Origin: Caldilineaceae bacterium
Lineage (GTDB): Bacteria > Chloroflexota > Anaerolineae > Caldilineales > Caldilineaceae
Assembly (NCBI GenBank): GCA_022842065.1
Contig: JALHQH010000003.1
Location: 161,338 to 225,337, forward strand
Direction: 5' to 3'
DNA: 64,000 nt
Under the pieces are notes generated by a model, which made no database searches, was not told the origin of the DNA, and saw only the letters and a list, made by a program, of their open reading frames with translations. The translations under genes were made by a program, and so were the position numbers. Shown here one piece after another: positions 17,349-26,776 of the stretch (positions are counted from its first letter, which is position 1; every line of letters begins with the position of its first letter).

Positions 17349-18848
17349 TTAGGCTGCGGGCTTCTCTTCTGGCGTAGCCGCAGCGGTCTCATCAGTAATC
17401 TCGGCACTGGCGGCGGGGCTGATCGGCGTCGCCGTCTCAGCAGTGCCGGCATCGTCAACACCGGCATCAGCGGCAGTCTCAGCCGCGTCGGCTTGTTGCG
17501 CCTCGGCTTCAGCAGCTTCGGCGGCTAACACCGCATCGCGCTGGCCACGGGCAATCGCGAGCAGGCGGGTGATGGTCTTCTCACGCAGCAGCTGGCTCTC
17601 TAGAATGGCGCGGCCGGATTCACTTTGCATAAAGAAGGCCAGTTGTTGGCTGGTCTCTGGGTCACCACTGGCGGCAATGGCGGCGGCACGGTCGGCAAAC
17701 TCTTCTTCACGGACCGTAATCGCCTCGGCGCGCAGCAACTCGGAAATGAGCAGATTGCGTTCGGCCTGTTTGGTCGCATCGGCGCGCAGGCTAGCCCGCA
17801 TCTGTTCGCGCGTTTGACCCGTCTGACGGAAATAGACATCCATATCATCGATGCCAAAGCGGCGCAGTTGATTTTCGATATCATTGATCATGGTGTCGAT
17901 CTGATCTTCGATGACCACACCAGGGTAGTTAAGCGTGCTTTGCGCCAAGAGGGCGTCGAGCACCTTTTCCAGATACTCATTTTCGGCTTGGGCCTTGGCC
18001 TGATTCTGCAATGAGTCGCGAATGCTGACCTTTAGATCTTCTACGGTCGCGAAATCAGGGCCAATCAATTGCGCAAAGTCGTCGTTGAGTTCCGGCTTTT
18101 CATGCCCTTCAATCGTGTTGAGCTTGACGGTGAAGTGCGCGGTCTTGCCGGCGTGAATGCTCTGGCCATCTTCCGGCCAGCTGAGGTCAAACGCTTTTTC
18201 TTCGCCGGGGGTCATACCCAATAGCGCCTCGTCAAAGCCTGGAGGATCCATGGGATTCTCCTGATCGGGCGTGACATCCCAATCGTTTTCGTCGAGTACG
18301 ACAGTTTCGGCTTCGCCTTCGGTGCTGGGCGCGATCACGCTGCGCACATTCAGATTCAGTTTATCGCCATATTGGCTGGGGCGTTCCACCTCGCGCCAGT
18401 CGGCGTGTTGGTTGCGATACTGCTCAAGGCGTGCTTCCACATCATCTTCATTGACCTGCACTTCCGACTCTTCGACGCGCAAGGCGAGATAATCGCCGAG
18501 CTCGATCGCCGGGTCCATCGGCATGACCAGCTTATAGGTCAGCGGATCAAGCGAGACATCTTCGAGGGAGGCACGGGCGTAGGGTTCCAAATTTTCCTGG
18601 GCCAACGCGTCTTTGTAGACCTCTTCGCCCAACTTTTCAATAAATTCGTTGTAGAGCGCCGGCAAGCCAACTTGTTGCACAATAATATGATAAGGGGCTT
18701 TGCCCTTACGAAAGCCGGGGATCCGGTAACTGCCGGCGACTTTGTTCGCGGCTTTGCGCAATTCCTGATCAACGCGGGCCTGGTCAACCTGGACAGTTAA
18801 CAACAGTTCACGATTTTCGCGCTCTTCTTTGGTAATTTGTAACGACAT
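17349..18848 (-). CDS. tig: Trigger factor (ribosome-associated chaperone, prolyl isomerase)
   Basis: A 499-residue trigger factor. The ribosome-docking signature GFRKGKAP (from residue 45) sits in the N-terminal domain. The middle region with the acidic PGFDEALLGMTPGEE corresponds to the FKBP-like prolyl isomerase domain, and the C-terminal helical arms follow. The last 60-70 residues are a low-complexity Ala/Glu/Thr-rich tail not normally present. I start at the ATG at 18848, which has GAGGAAG directly upstream; the frame extends 38 further codons without conserved sequence. It is the first gene of the tig-clpP-clpX run. Confidence 0.93.
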   Translation of the reverse strand: MSLQITKEERENRELLLTVQVDQARVDQELRKAANKVAGSYRIPGFRKGKAPYHIIVQQVGLPALYNEFIEKLGEEVYKDALAQENLEPYARASLEDVSLDPLTYKLVMPMDPAIELGDYLALRVEESEVQVNEDDVEARLEQYRNQHADWREVERPSQYGDKLNLNVRSVIAPSTEGEAETVVLDENDWDVTPDQENPMDPPGFDEALLGMTPGEEKAFDLSWPEDGQSIHAGKTAHFTVKLNTIEGHEKPELNDDFAQLIGPDFATVEDLKVSIRDSLQNQAKAQAENEYLEKVLDALLAQSTLNYPGVVIEDQIDTMINDIENQLRRFGIDDMDVYFRQTGQTREQMRASLRADATKQAERNLLISELLRAEAITVREEEFADRAAAIAASGDPETSQQLAFFMQSESGRAILESQLLREKTITRLLAIARGQRDAVLAAEAAEAEAQQADAAETAADAGVDDAGTAETATPISPAASAEITDETAAATPEEKPAA

Positions 18849-19033
18849 TGCTTCCTCGCAGCTGTTATGGGAATCGGTGCTTTCACACATCCTTATCAAT
18901 AAAGATGCAGAAAGCAGTTTGGTTTCAATGACAAGAAAATTTGCAGCCCATTTTTTGCACAAAATTGGGCACTATTGCTAAACGAACATTATATCACAGC
19001 ATGTAGGAGAGAAACAAAGATTGTTTAGTGGTG

Positions 19034-21109
19034 CTACACGCGACCAAAAGCCTTCTCCAACTCGCCAGCAGAAAGTTGAATCATGGTCGGGCGACCGTGG
19101 GGACAAGTACGCGGTGATGCACATGCCTCCAACTGACGCACCAGTTCCTGCATTTCCAGATCGCTTAGCAATTGCCCACCCTTGATTGAGGCGCGCTTAC
19201 AGATCATTTTGACCATGCGCGCCTCTAATTCTTCCCCTACCAGATTACGCTGACCATAAGCGAGCGTGTTGACAATCTCCTCCAGCGTACGCAGAGGATC
19301 CTGGCCGGAAAGCACGCTCGGCAAGGCGCGCACCAGGAAGGTATCACCGCCAAAAGGCTCGACGAGAAAGCCAACCGCCTGCAATTGGGGCAAAAATTGG
19401 GCAACCTGCCCCGTCAAGTCATGGCCGACATGGAGGGTTAGCGGCTCCAACAGATGTTGCTGCGGCACGGCCCCTTCGACCGTCCCATAGCGTTGGCCCA
19501 GATATTTTTCATAGAGAATTCGTTCATGCGCGGCATGTTGATCAATCAGAAAGAGCCCCTCCGGCCCTTCGGCAATGATATACATCGCGCCCACCTGGCC
19601 GACGACGCGCAAGGGCGGCAATTGCGATTTGCGCTCACTCACCTCCACCTTGGTGGGGGCAGACGACGGCACAGTTGGTGGGTAATTACTTGCGGCAGGC
19701 CCGATAGTGGGCGGGGTTACTGGTGTCGGCGCAGGTGTCACCGCAGCTGGGACAGCGGCAGTCGGGGGCGCGTTAGGCTCAGGCGTTCGCGTTAAAGGTA
19801 CCGGCGGTGAGGGCGGGGTGTAGAGATCAAAGGTGCGTTGACCGGCATTCAGCAACTGCTGACGCCGCGCGCTCCAACCGCTATTATCACTTTGTCTGGT
19901 GCCATTGTCACCACTGGACAGCTCTCCAGGCGAGGGTAGCGGCATATCAAGCGGTAGGTCGGGGATGGGCGCGGTGGTCACGATGGCACGGCGCACCGTC
20001 TTCTGCACGGCACTATAGACCGCGCGTTCATCGACAAAGCGCACCTGCACCTTCTGCGGATGGACATTGACATCGATCTGGCTGGGATCGATCATCACGA
20101 AGATCGCGGCCAGTGGATAACGCCCCCCTGGCAACAAGGTGTGGTAGGCCTGGACAATCGCATGGGTCAACGAGCGGTCTTCCACATAGCGCCGGTTGAC
20201 GAAAAGGGTAATGTTGCTGCGGTTGGCCCGGTTCAGGGTGGGTAGACTGGCATACCCAAAGACATGGACTGGCACTGTTGCGGCCGGCCCAGTAGCAGTC
20301 GGCGTGGCCACATGGGGCGTCATTTCGCCCATAAAATCGATATCAGTGTCGAGGTCATGCTGATCCAGGTCGGTAGCGCTAACCGCGGGATGGTCACGAC
20401 CACCCCAGGCTGGATTTTGTAAACCCCAGGCGACATTACCGACCGTGGTCATCTGTTTGGCATTGTCCAGCCCATAGACCTTGACCAGCACATCAAAGAG
20501 ATCGCCACTGCCCGTGGATTGGAAAACCAGGCGGCCATCGTTGACAAAACTAAAACGGCGATCCGGATAGGCAAGGGCATACTGTTGCACCACCGCATTG
20601 ATCTGGCCGGCTTCGGTGGCGGCTTTGCGTAAAAACTTCTTCCGCGCCGGCACATTATAAAAGAGCTGTTCGACACTGATGATTGTGCCGACCGGCGTCC
20701 CCGCCCGCTGATTCGCCACAATGTCGCCGCCCTCAATGCGCAGTTGTACGCCAAACGGTTCATCACGGTGGCGGGTCGTCAGCGTCAGTTGGCTGACCGC
20801 GGCAATGCTATAGAGCGCTTCGCCGCGAAAACCAAAAGTGAGGATGTGATTCAGATCATCGGCGGTGGCGAGTTTGCTGGTGGCATGGCGCTGCAGGGCA
20901 AGCACCGCATCGTCAGCATGCATGCCGTGGCCATTGTCGATGACGCGCAAAAGGCGTTCGCCGCCGTCGCGAATCTCGACGCGGATCTCGGTTGCACCGG
21001 CATCCAGGCTATTTTCCAGCAGTTCCTTTGCCACGTTGGCCGGCCGCTCGACAACCTCGCCGGCGGCAATTTTGGCCGCCACATCGGGTGGTAAAAGTTG
21101 AATACGCAT
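19034..21109 (-). CDS. mutL: DNA mismatch repair protein MutL (endonuclease type)
   Basis: A 691-residue MutL. The GHKL ATPase motifs are AAGEVVERPANVAKEL with ENSLDAGA, then DNGHGM, then TFGFRGEAL. The C-terminal domain carries the nicking-endonuclease motif DQHAAHE (523-529) and the zinc-site motif CPHGRP (669-674), so this MutL should nick DNA as in bacteria lacking MutH. About 50 extra residues interrupt the second half of the ATPase region (roughly 230-280), and a long Pro/Thr-rich linker joins the two domains. No mutS is nearby. It is transcribed alone on the minus strand. Confidence 0.95.
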   Translation of the reverse strand: MRIQLLPPDVAAKIAAGEVVERPANVAKELLENSLDAGATEIRVEIRDGGERLLRVIDNGHGMHADDAVLALQRHATSKLATADDLNHILTFGFRGEALYSIAAVSQLTLTTRHRDEPFGVQLRIEGGDIVANQRAGTPVGTIISVEQLFYNVPARKKFLRKAATEAGQINAVVQQYALAYPDRRFSFVNDGRLVFQSTGSGDLFDVLVKVYGLDNAKQMTTVGNVAWGLQNPAWGGRDHPAVSATDLDQHDLDTDIDFMGEMTPHVATPTATGPAATVPVHVFGYASLPTLNRANRSNITLFVNRRYVEDRSLTHAIVQAYHTLLPGGRYPLAAIFVMIDPSQIDVNVHPQKVQVRFVDERAVYSAVQKTVRRAIVTTAPIPDLPLDMPLPSPGELSSGDNGTRQSDNSGWSARRQQLLNAGQRTFDLYTPPSPPVPLTRTPEPNAPPTAAVPAAVTPAPTPVTPPTIGPAASNYPPTVPSSAPTKVEVSERKSQLPPLRVVGQVGAMYIIAEGPEGLFLIDQHAAHERILYEKYLGQRYGTVEGAVPQQHLLEPLTLHVGHDLTGQVAQFLPQLQAVGFLVEPFGGDTFLVRALPSVLSGQDPLRTLEEIVNTLAYGQRNLVGEELEARMVKMICKRASIKGGQLLSDLEMQELVRQLEACASPRTCPHGRPTMIQLSAGELEKAFGRV

Positions 21110-21307
21110 ATCTATATTATATCACTTGATGGGCCGGCAATAAAACTAGCCTTCCACCAAGCTTTGTCCGCAAAAACGAATATTCTCCATTACCTTTTCG
21201 TCCAGTACAAGGTCTACCTTTACAGATCAAACCTTTTGCTGGCCAGCAGGTTGCCGCCAATCTTGCCCCCACGTAATGCTTGACTAGTTGATGGAGAAAG
21301 ATGTGAT

Positions 21308-21868
21308 ATGCAGAAAAAGGACAAAAGCTCTACACCAAACGGGCCGGCCAATCCAACCGTGGGTGGCTATCGAAAAGTTATCAGTTATTTGCTGCTCTTT
21401 GCCCTGCTCCTAGCAGCCAGTGCGGTCTATCGGGATGGGGCGCGCGCACAAGGGGGAACAGTGCCGGGGGGCACGATTCCACCGGGGGGGACGATCCCAG
21501 CGCCACCGCTCGACCTGGAGCAAGGGCAGGTGCGCGTCTTTCATCTAGCCCCCATTGGTTCCATCGCCAGCAGCGCCGTGGACATCTGCCGGCAGGATAA
21601 TACACCGATCACCGGTCTCACCGGGTTGACCTACTTGAGCCAAAGTGGCTACTTAACCTTACCCCCTGGCACCTATGATTGGCAAGTTGGCATGCCGGGT
21701 TGCACCGCCACCGTGCTCGATTTGCCGGCTTTTCAACTGGCCGCAGGAACGGCTTTGACCGTACTGCTTGTCGGCGACGGGGTTAACCAGCCCTTGACTT
21801 CGGTTTTACTGGTCGATGCGAATGGACAGATCTATCGGCAGCACTTGCCCCTGATGCTTGCCCAATAA
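21308..21868 (+). CDS. Secreted DUF4397-like protein with LPL-type C-terminus
   Basis: A 186-residue exported protein. A hydrophobic segment at about 26-41 (VISYLLLFALLLAASAV) ends before GARAQ, a plausible signal-peptidase site. A low-complexity repeat of GGTIPPGGTIP follows. The globular part opens with GQVRVFHLAPIGS, the usual start of DUF4397 domains, and has the matching PPGTYDWQV strand. Its last residues, HLPLMLAQ, resemble the C-termini of other exported proteins in this window. The function is unknown. A terminator hairpin directly follows its stop. Confidence 0.75.
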   Translation: MQKKDKSSTPNGPANPTVGGYRKVISYLLLFALLLAASAVYRDGARAQGGTVPGGTIPPGGTIPAPPLDLEQGQVRVFHLAPIGSIASSAVDICRQDNTPITGLTGLTYLSQSGYLTLPPGTYDWQVGMPGCTATVLDLPAFQLAAGTALTVLLVGDGVNQPLTSVLLVDANGQIYRQHLPLMLAQ

Positions 21869-21869
21869 C

Positions 21870-21919
21870 GCAAAAAAGGAGGGAATAGATTGTGATCCAT
21901 CCCCTCCTTTTGTTTTTGC
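21870..21919 (+). terminator. Terminator after the DUF4397-like gene
   Basis: GCAAAAAAGGAGGGA (21870-21884) pairs with CCCCTCCTTTTGTTTTTGC (21901-21919), giving a hairpin with a T-rich descending arm. A second perfect 15-base inverted repeat, GGTGATCTATTCATT with its complement, follows at 21926-21965. It may serve the convergent MoaD-like gene. Confidence 0.75.
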
Positions 21920-21996
21920 AATGACGGTGATCTATTCATTATCAATTGACAATGAATAGATCACCAGCCGATGATATGTTATTTTAGCCAACAACG

Positions 21997-22269
21997 TTAG
22001 CCGCCACTCAGCGCCGGGATAAAGTGAATTTCGCTTGGCGCAGTCAATCGTTCGCGCACCCCCCGCTGGCTGATTTCGCTATTGACCGAAACCGCGATAT
22101 AAGGTCGCATGCGGCCATCTTCGCAAAGCCGGGCCTCAATGCCAGGGAAGCGCGCTTCTAGCTGTGCAATTACGGCACCAACTGAGTCGCCGCCGACTTG
22201 TACGGTTTCCATGCCATCGGTCAAATCGCGATGCAGCGCTGGGATCCAAACATCATGTTGCATGAGCAT
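21997..22269 (-). CDS. MoaD/ThiS-like ubiquitin-fold sulfur carrier protein
   Basis: A 90-residue beta-grasp protein ending in the Gly-Gly pair (FIPALSGG) that is adenylated and thiocarboxylated in this family. It should donate sulfur for molybdopterin or another cofactor. It follows, on the same strand, the small and medium subunits of a molybdenum hydroxylase, with about 45 bases between, which supports a molybdenum-cofactor role. No E1-like activating enzyme or MoaE is adjacent. Confidence 0.82.
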   Translation of the reverse strand: MLMQHDVWIPALHRDLTDGMETVQVGGDSVGAVIAQLEARFPGIEARLCEDGRMRPYIAVSVNSEISQRGVRERLTAPSEIHFIPALSGG

Positions 22270-22315
22270 TTATCCTAATCGACGATCGCAGGCGCAACCG
22301 ACGACTGATCGCTGG

Positions 22316-22810
22316 CTAATCAGCCGCAACCGATTCCATTTCGATGCTATCGGCGGCATCCAATACGGCGCGGATGATCTTGTCATAGCCAGTGCAGCGG
22401 CAGAGATTGCCGGCCAACCAGAGGCGGACCTCTTCTTCGGTCGGGTCAGGATTCTTGTCGAGCAAGGCCTTGGATGACACCAGGAAGCCGGGGGTGCAAA
22501 TTCCACATTGTAAGGCCGCGTGCTCCAGGAACTTCTGCTGCAGTGGATGAAGCTTGCCGGCTGTGGCTAGCCCTTCCACAGTGGTGACGGCGGCACCGTT
22601 GGTCTCCACTGCCAACACCAGGCAGGAGTTGACCAATACACCATTCAGGATCACATTACAAGCGCCACAATTGCCATTGTTGCACCCTTCCTTGGCACCC
22701 GTCAACAACAACTCGTCGCGCAGCACTTCGAGCAGGCTCTGGCGTGGTTCACAGAGGAAGGAACGCGGTTCACCATTAATGGTGGTTTCCACAACCACTT
22801 GCTTGGACAT
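22316..22810 (-). CDS. [2Fe-2S] subunit of a xanthine dehydrogenase/CO dehydrogenase-type enzyme (CoxS-like)
   Basis: A 164-residue iron-sulfur subunit. The N-terminal ferredoxin domain has GCNNGNCGACNV with a later Cys (VNSCLVLA), and the C-terminal four-helix domain has LQCGICTPGF and NLCRCTGYDKI. These are the eight ligands of the two clusters that pass electrons from the molybdenum site to FAD. I start at the ATG at 22810, with GGAG eight bases upstream. It is encoded downstream of the FAD subunit and upstream of the MoaD-like gene. The molybdenum-binding large subunit is not in this cluster. Confidence 0.9.
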   Translation of the reverse strand: MSKQVVVETTINGEPRSFLCEPRQSLLEVLRDELLLTGAKEGCNNGNCGACNVILNGVLVNSCLVLAVETNGAAVTTVEGLATAGKLHPLQQKFLEHAALQCGICTPGFLVSSKALLDKNPDPTEEEVRLWLAGNLCRCTGYDKIIRAVLDAADSIEMESVAAD

Positions 22811-22920
22811 TACCAATTCTCCATTTTTGCTATAGATGATAGGTCGATACCCGCGATTGTCATCAATTAATATTTTCTACACGAGTAAAAATGTTAATTG
22901 ATGACAGAGCCAAGTATAAA

Positions 22921-23796
22921 TTAACTGGCCTGGGCGCGTTCAATCGCCTTGCGCAGGGTGCGGGTCGTAATGACCGCGGCCAGATGTTTGCGATACTCAG
23001 CGGTACCACGCATATCCGAGATCGGCTTGGCGGCCGCTTGGGCGAGCTTGGCCGCGGCGTCAATGGCCTCATCACTGATTGCCTTGCCGGCCAATGCGTC
23101 ACCGGCCTCGGCGACAAAGAGCGGCGTGGGAGCAACAGCACCCAAGGCAATCCGGGCCGAAGCAATCTTGTTGCGGCTCTCATCTAACTGGACAGCTACA
23201 CCGGTGCCAACAACCGCGATGTCCATTTCATTGCGGGGAATAAAGCGCAGATAAGCCCCACCAAAGCCAGGCTTCGGTGCCGGGATCTGCAATGAGACCA
23301 GGAATTCACCCTTTTCCAGGGCATTGCGACCAGGGGCCACACAGAAGGCCTCGACCGGCAATTGGCGACGGCCATTGGGGCCGGCAATGTTGCAGATCGC
23401 GCCATGCGCAATCAGCGCCGGGATCGAGTCCGCGGCGGGGGAGGCGTTGCACAGGTTCCCACCCATGCTGGCGCGCCCTTGAATCTGGGTGCCACCGATC
23501 AAGTGGGCGGCATCCATGAGCCCTGGATAGGCAGCGGCGATCGCTTTGTTGTCATACATGCGATGACAAGGAACCGCAGAACCTAATGTCAAGCCCTTAC
23601 CGGCCTCATAGGCAAGTTCCGTGGTTTCCGCAACGCCCTTGACATCAATGACTAATTCTGCTTTGCGCCGACCTTCGCGCAGCGCGACCAATAGGTCGGT
23701 ACCGCCGCACATGACACGGGCCTGATCACCTTTTTCGGCCAACAGACCGATGACCTCATCGACCGTTTTTGCAGCTACATAATCGAATGCTTGCAA
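22921..23796 (-). CDS. FAD-binding subunit of a xanthine dehydrogenase/CO dehydrogenase-type enzyme (CoxM-like)
   Basis: A 291-residue flavoprotein subunit. The FAD pyrophosphate motifs are seen in variant form as CGGTDLLV and SMGGNLCNASPAADS, and the C-terminal CO_deh_flav_C domain follows. The start is a TTG at 23796, chosen because a strong AGGAGGTG ribosome binding site lies 5-6 bases before it. With the CoxS-like gene it would make an electron-transfer module. The enzyme's true substrate depends on a large subunit encoded elsewhere. Confidence 0.9.
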   Translation of the reverse strand: MQAFDYVAAKTVDEVIGLLAEKGDQARVMCGGTDLLVALREGRRKAELVIDVKGVAETTELAYEAGKGLTLGSAVPCHRMYDNKAIAAAYPGLMDAAHLIGGTQIQGRASMGGNLCNASPAADSIPALIAHGAICNIAGPNGRRQLPVEAFCVAPGRNALEKGEFLVSLQIPAPKPGFGGAYLRFIPRNEMDIAVVGTGVAVQLDESRNKIASARIALGAVAPTPLFVAEAGDALAGKAISDEAIDAAAKLAQAAAKPISDMRGTAEYRKHLAAVITTRTLRKAIERAQAS

Positions 23797-24100
23797 GGAA
23801 CACCTCCTAAAAGTGAGTTTGCAATAATTATTGGGTTCGGTAAAGCATCAGCAAGCGCAACTCTACCGCATCTTTATCACAGCATCTTTATCACAGCGCG
23901 ATAAACAGGTAAAGCGAAGAACTAGATTCAGCATACAATCTATATAATTAACTGGTTGGGAATAATGCCTTCCTGTACATGAAGCGATTACGCCTTTACT
24001 ATATAAGTGTACAGCAGAATAGGGAGAAACGTCAAAAGACTTTTTTGCAAGGAATGTTTTCAACAGTACCGCGCTACTCCATTTCTACCACATTTACCGC
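23797..24100. other. Intergenic region, divergent promoters expected
   Basis: No convincing gene is present. A direct repeat of CATCTTTATCACAG occurs twice in a row at about 23868-23897. The region separates the minus-strand FAD-subunit gene from comEC and should contain promoters for both, but none is clear. Confidence 0.5.
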
Positions 24101-26776
24101 TTGTCAGCACCATTGGCACAGGCTAGAGTGACGTTAAATCAAAATTTTAGCGAAACCACATTACGCCTTATGTTGCTGCTCTATCTTTCCCTCGCATATT
24201 TAATTGGCATTCTCGGCGGCCAACTGCTCTGGCAAGCGGGCTGGCTGGGCTGTGGTCTGCCCGCCTATCTCTGGTGCATGCCCCTTTTACTGACCGCATT
24301 GCTTGGCATCGTACACCGGCTGCGCCCGCAAGCGACACCACCCATCATCATGGTCTGGCCCACGGCTGCGGGTTTTGAAGCGCCGAGCGCGGGGCTTTCC
24401 CCTGTTGCCTATCTAGCCCTATTGCTCTGCTGTTGTGCAGGATTATTGCGCTACGCCAGTCAACCATTAACCCCCTGTTGGCAACCCCATGATCTGGCCT
24501 ACTATAATGAGGCTGCCCCCAGCGCCTTTGATCGTGATACGCCTGAGGTGACGGTCACCGGCTATGTCAGCAGCTACCCACTTGTCAAAGCGTTGCGCCA
24601 ACGCCTACAGGTAACCGTCCAGCAACTGGGGCAAGATGGCCGCAGCTATACGGTGCAGGGCGAGTTGCGTTTATCAACCAATACACAGCAGCCCTATAAC
24701 TATGGTCAACCACTGTTATTGCGCGGCAAACTCGTCACCCCACCTGACTTTGAAGATTTTTCCTACCGCGAATATCTGGCCCGCAAAGGGGTGCATAGCC
24801 TTTTTTATGCCGACATGATTGAACCATTGGCCGGCCCGAATCAAGGTGCCGGCTATTTGCAGTTGCTTTATGCCTTCCGGGCCCGCGGCGAAGCAGTGCT
24901 CAATCGACTGTTGCCAGAACCCTACGCCGCGCTGGCCAATGGCATGTTGCTGGGCATCGAAGCCGGCATTCCCGATGCGCTCTACGAACAGTTCAACCTG
25001 ACCGGCACGAGCCACGTGATCGTGATTTCCGGTAGTAATGTCGCCCTCATCGCCGGCATACTGATGGCACTGGGACAACGGCTACTGGGACAACGGCGTG
25101 CCTTGTGGCCGACGCTGGTCGGGATCGGTGCCTATGCCCTGTTGGTGGGGGGTGATGCGGCCGTGTTGCGCGCGGCGTGGATGGGTGCGCTCTATGTGAT
25201 CGCAACCAGCCTGGAACGGCGCAGCACGGCATTGGTCAGCCTAGCCTTTGCCTGTTGGCTGCTGACCCTGGCCAATCCCCTGACCCTGTGGGATGTGGGC
25301 TTTCAACTGAGCAGTGGGGCCACCGCCGGGTTGATTCTCTTTTCGCCAGGGGTGAACAATTTCTTCAGCCGCCTGTGGCCGGCACTCTTTGCCCCCGATA
25401 AGGTCAAAAACAAGGTTGCAAATGTGATGCAAGTCGGTGGAGTGGATCTGTTTGGCCGTGGGCGGTCGCTGCTGCAAGGCTTACTGCAAGATGGGCTGCT
25501 CGTCACTATTGCGGCCAACCTCACGACGTTGCCGTTGGTGCTCTATTACTTTGGCCGACTGTCCGTGGTCAGCTTGCTAACCAACCTTTTGATCGCACCT
25601 GCCCAAAGTCTGATCATGCTGTGGGGCAGCGGCGGCCTTTTGTTGGGAGTTAGTGGACTGCTGCTCCCCGCGCAACTGGTACTTTGGCTGCCCTGGCTCT
25701 GTCTGGCCTGGACCGTGGGCGTTGTTCAATGGACGGCGGCCCTACCCTATGCGTCACTGGAACTGACCAACTATGGGCTGGACAAGTTGCTGCTGACCTA
25801 TCTGCTGATGGCGGCAGTTGCGCTGCGCAAACAAGGGGGCGTTGGGCTGCGCACTTTGCTCGGTAATGGTTTACAGCAGGGCTTGCGCACCATCGTGGGA
25901 CCGACTGCCATTGCCACACTGGCGCTATGCGCTACCTTACTCTGGGCACTAGCCGTCACCCAGCCGGATGGCCGTTTACATCTCTACTTCCTCAACATCG
26001 GCCAGGGCGATGGCATCTTGATCCAAACGCCGTCGGGGCGGCAAGTGTTGATCGACGGGGGCGCCGATCCGCAGCGGCTGATGCAGGAACTGGGCGCGGT
26101 TATGCCCTTCTGGGATCGCAGCCTCGATTTGGTGTTGCTGACCCACCCGGATCAGGATCACATGGCGGCGCAGATACCTTTGCCGGCTCGCCTCACCACC
26201 ACCGATGCCGTGGAAACGAGCGTCAGTCTAGCCAACCCCGATGCCGATGAGTGGCGCAGCCAAATGGCCGCGAGTGGCGTCATCCACAGCTTACAGGGGC
26301 AAGGTGGTTGGCTCGACCTGGGGGATGGCGTTACCCTTTGGAGTCTGTGGCCACCGCTAGGCGGGTTTGCCGACGAAAATGCCGACAACGAAAATTCGCT
26401 GGTCACCAAACTTGTCTATGGCGATTTTAGTGTGTTACTCACCGGCGACGCCGGTTTACCAAGTGAAGCTGCTATGCTGGCCGATCCCGCCCTGTTAGCG
26501 GCGACCGTGCTCAAAGTCGGGCACCACGGCAGCAAAGGCAGCACTGGTGCCCCCTTTGTGGCCGCGGTCAATCCCCAAATCGCCGTGATCCAGGTCGGCG
26601 CGGAGAATGATTATGGCCATCCCCATCAGGAAGCCTTGGAACGGTTGGGGGGCGCACTGGTTTTGCGTAACGACCAACATGGCCGCATTCACTTGATGAG
26701 CGATGGGCAACAACTTTGGCTCGAAACCGAAGAGCCTTATTCCGCGCCACCATCGAGCGCCCTGGCCATCCCATAA
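24101..26776 (+). CDS. comEC: DNA internalization competence protein ComEC/Rec2
   Basis: A protein of up to 891 residues with the full ComEC layout. An N-terminal membrane pair and soluble OB-like region (to about 260) come first. The competence domain with many membrane segments follows (from AYAALANGMLLGIEAGIP and HVIVISGSNVALIAGI to about 620). A C-terminal metallo-beta-lactamase domain begins LYFLNIGQGDGILIQTP and has the metal motif THPDQDH and KVGHHGSKGS. It forms the channel for single-stranded DNA in natural transformation. The TTG start at 24101 has no good ribosome binding site, and the ATG at 24170 is an alternative. Its 3' end overlaps the convergent dehydrogenase gene by 40 bases. 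Confidence 0.93.
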   Translation: MSAPLAQARVTLNQNFSETTLRLMLLLYLSLAYLIGILGGQLLWQAGWLGCGLPAYLWCMPLLLTALLGIVHRLRPQATPPIIMVWPTAAGFEAPSAGLSPVAYLALLLCCCAGLLRYASQPLTPCWQPHDLAYYNEAAPSAFDRDTPEVTVTGYVSSYPLVKALRQRLQVTVQQLGQDGRSYTVQGELRLSTNTQQPYNYGQPLLLRGKLVTPPDFEDFSYREYLARKGVHSLFYADMIEPLAGPNQGAGYLQLLYAFRARGEAVLNRLLPEPYAALANGMLLGIEAGIPDALYEQFNLTGTSHVIVISGSNVALIAGILMALGQRLLGQRRALWPTLVGIGAYALLVGGDAAVLRAAWMGALYVIATSLERRSTALVSLAFACWLLTLANPLTLWDVGFQLSSGATAGLILFSPGVNNFFSRLWPALFAPDKVKNKVANVMQVGGVDLFGRGRSLLQGLLQDGLLVTIAANLTTLPLVLYYFGRLSVVSLLTNLLIAPAQSLIMLWGSGGLLLGVSGLLLPAQLVLWLPWLCLAWTVGVVQWTAALPYASLELTNYGLDKLLLTYLLMAAVALRKQGGVGLRTLLGNGLQQGLRTIVGPTAIATLALCATLLWALAVTQPDGRLHLYFLNIGQGDGILIQTPSGRQVLIDGGADPQRLMQELGAVMPFWDRSLDLVLLTHPDQDHMAAQIPLPARLTTTDAVETSVSLANPDADEWRSQMAASGVIHSLQGQGGWLDLGDGVTLWSLWPPLGGFADENADNENSLVTKLVYGDFSVLLTGDAGLPSEAAMLADPALLAATVLKVGHHGSKGSTGAPFVAAVNPQIAVIQVGAENDYGHPHQEALERLGGALVLRNDQHGRIHLMSDGQQLWLETEEPYSAPPSSALAIP

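Noticed and set aside
23863..24063. 66-codon frame on the minus strand upstream of comEC
   Set aside because: No ribosome binding site, no family resemblance, and it begins in the region expected to hold promoters.
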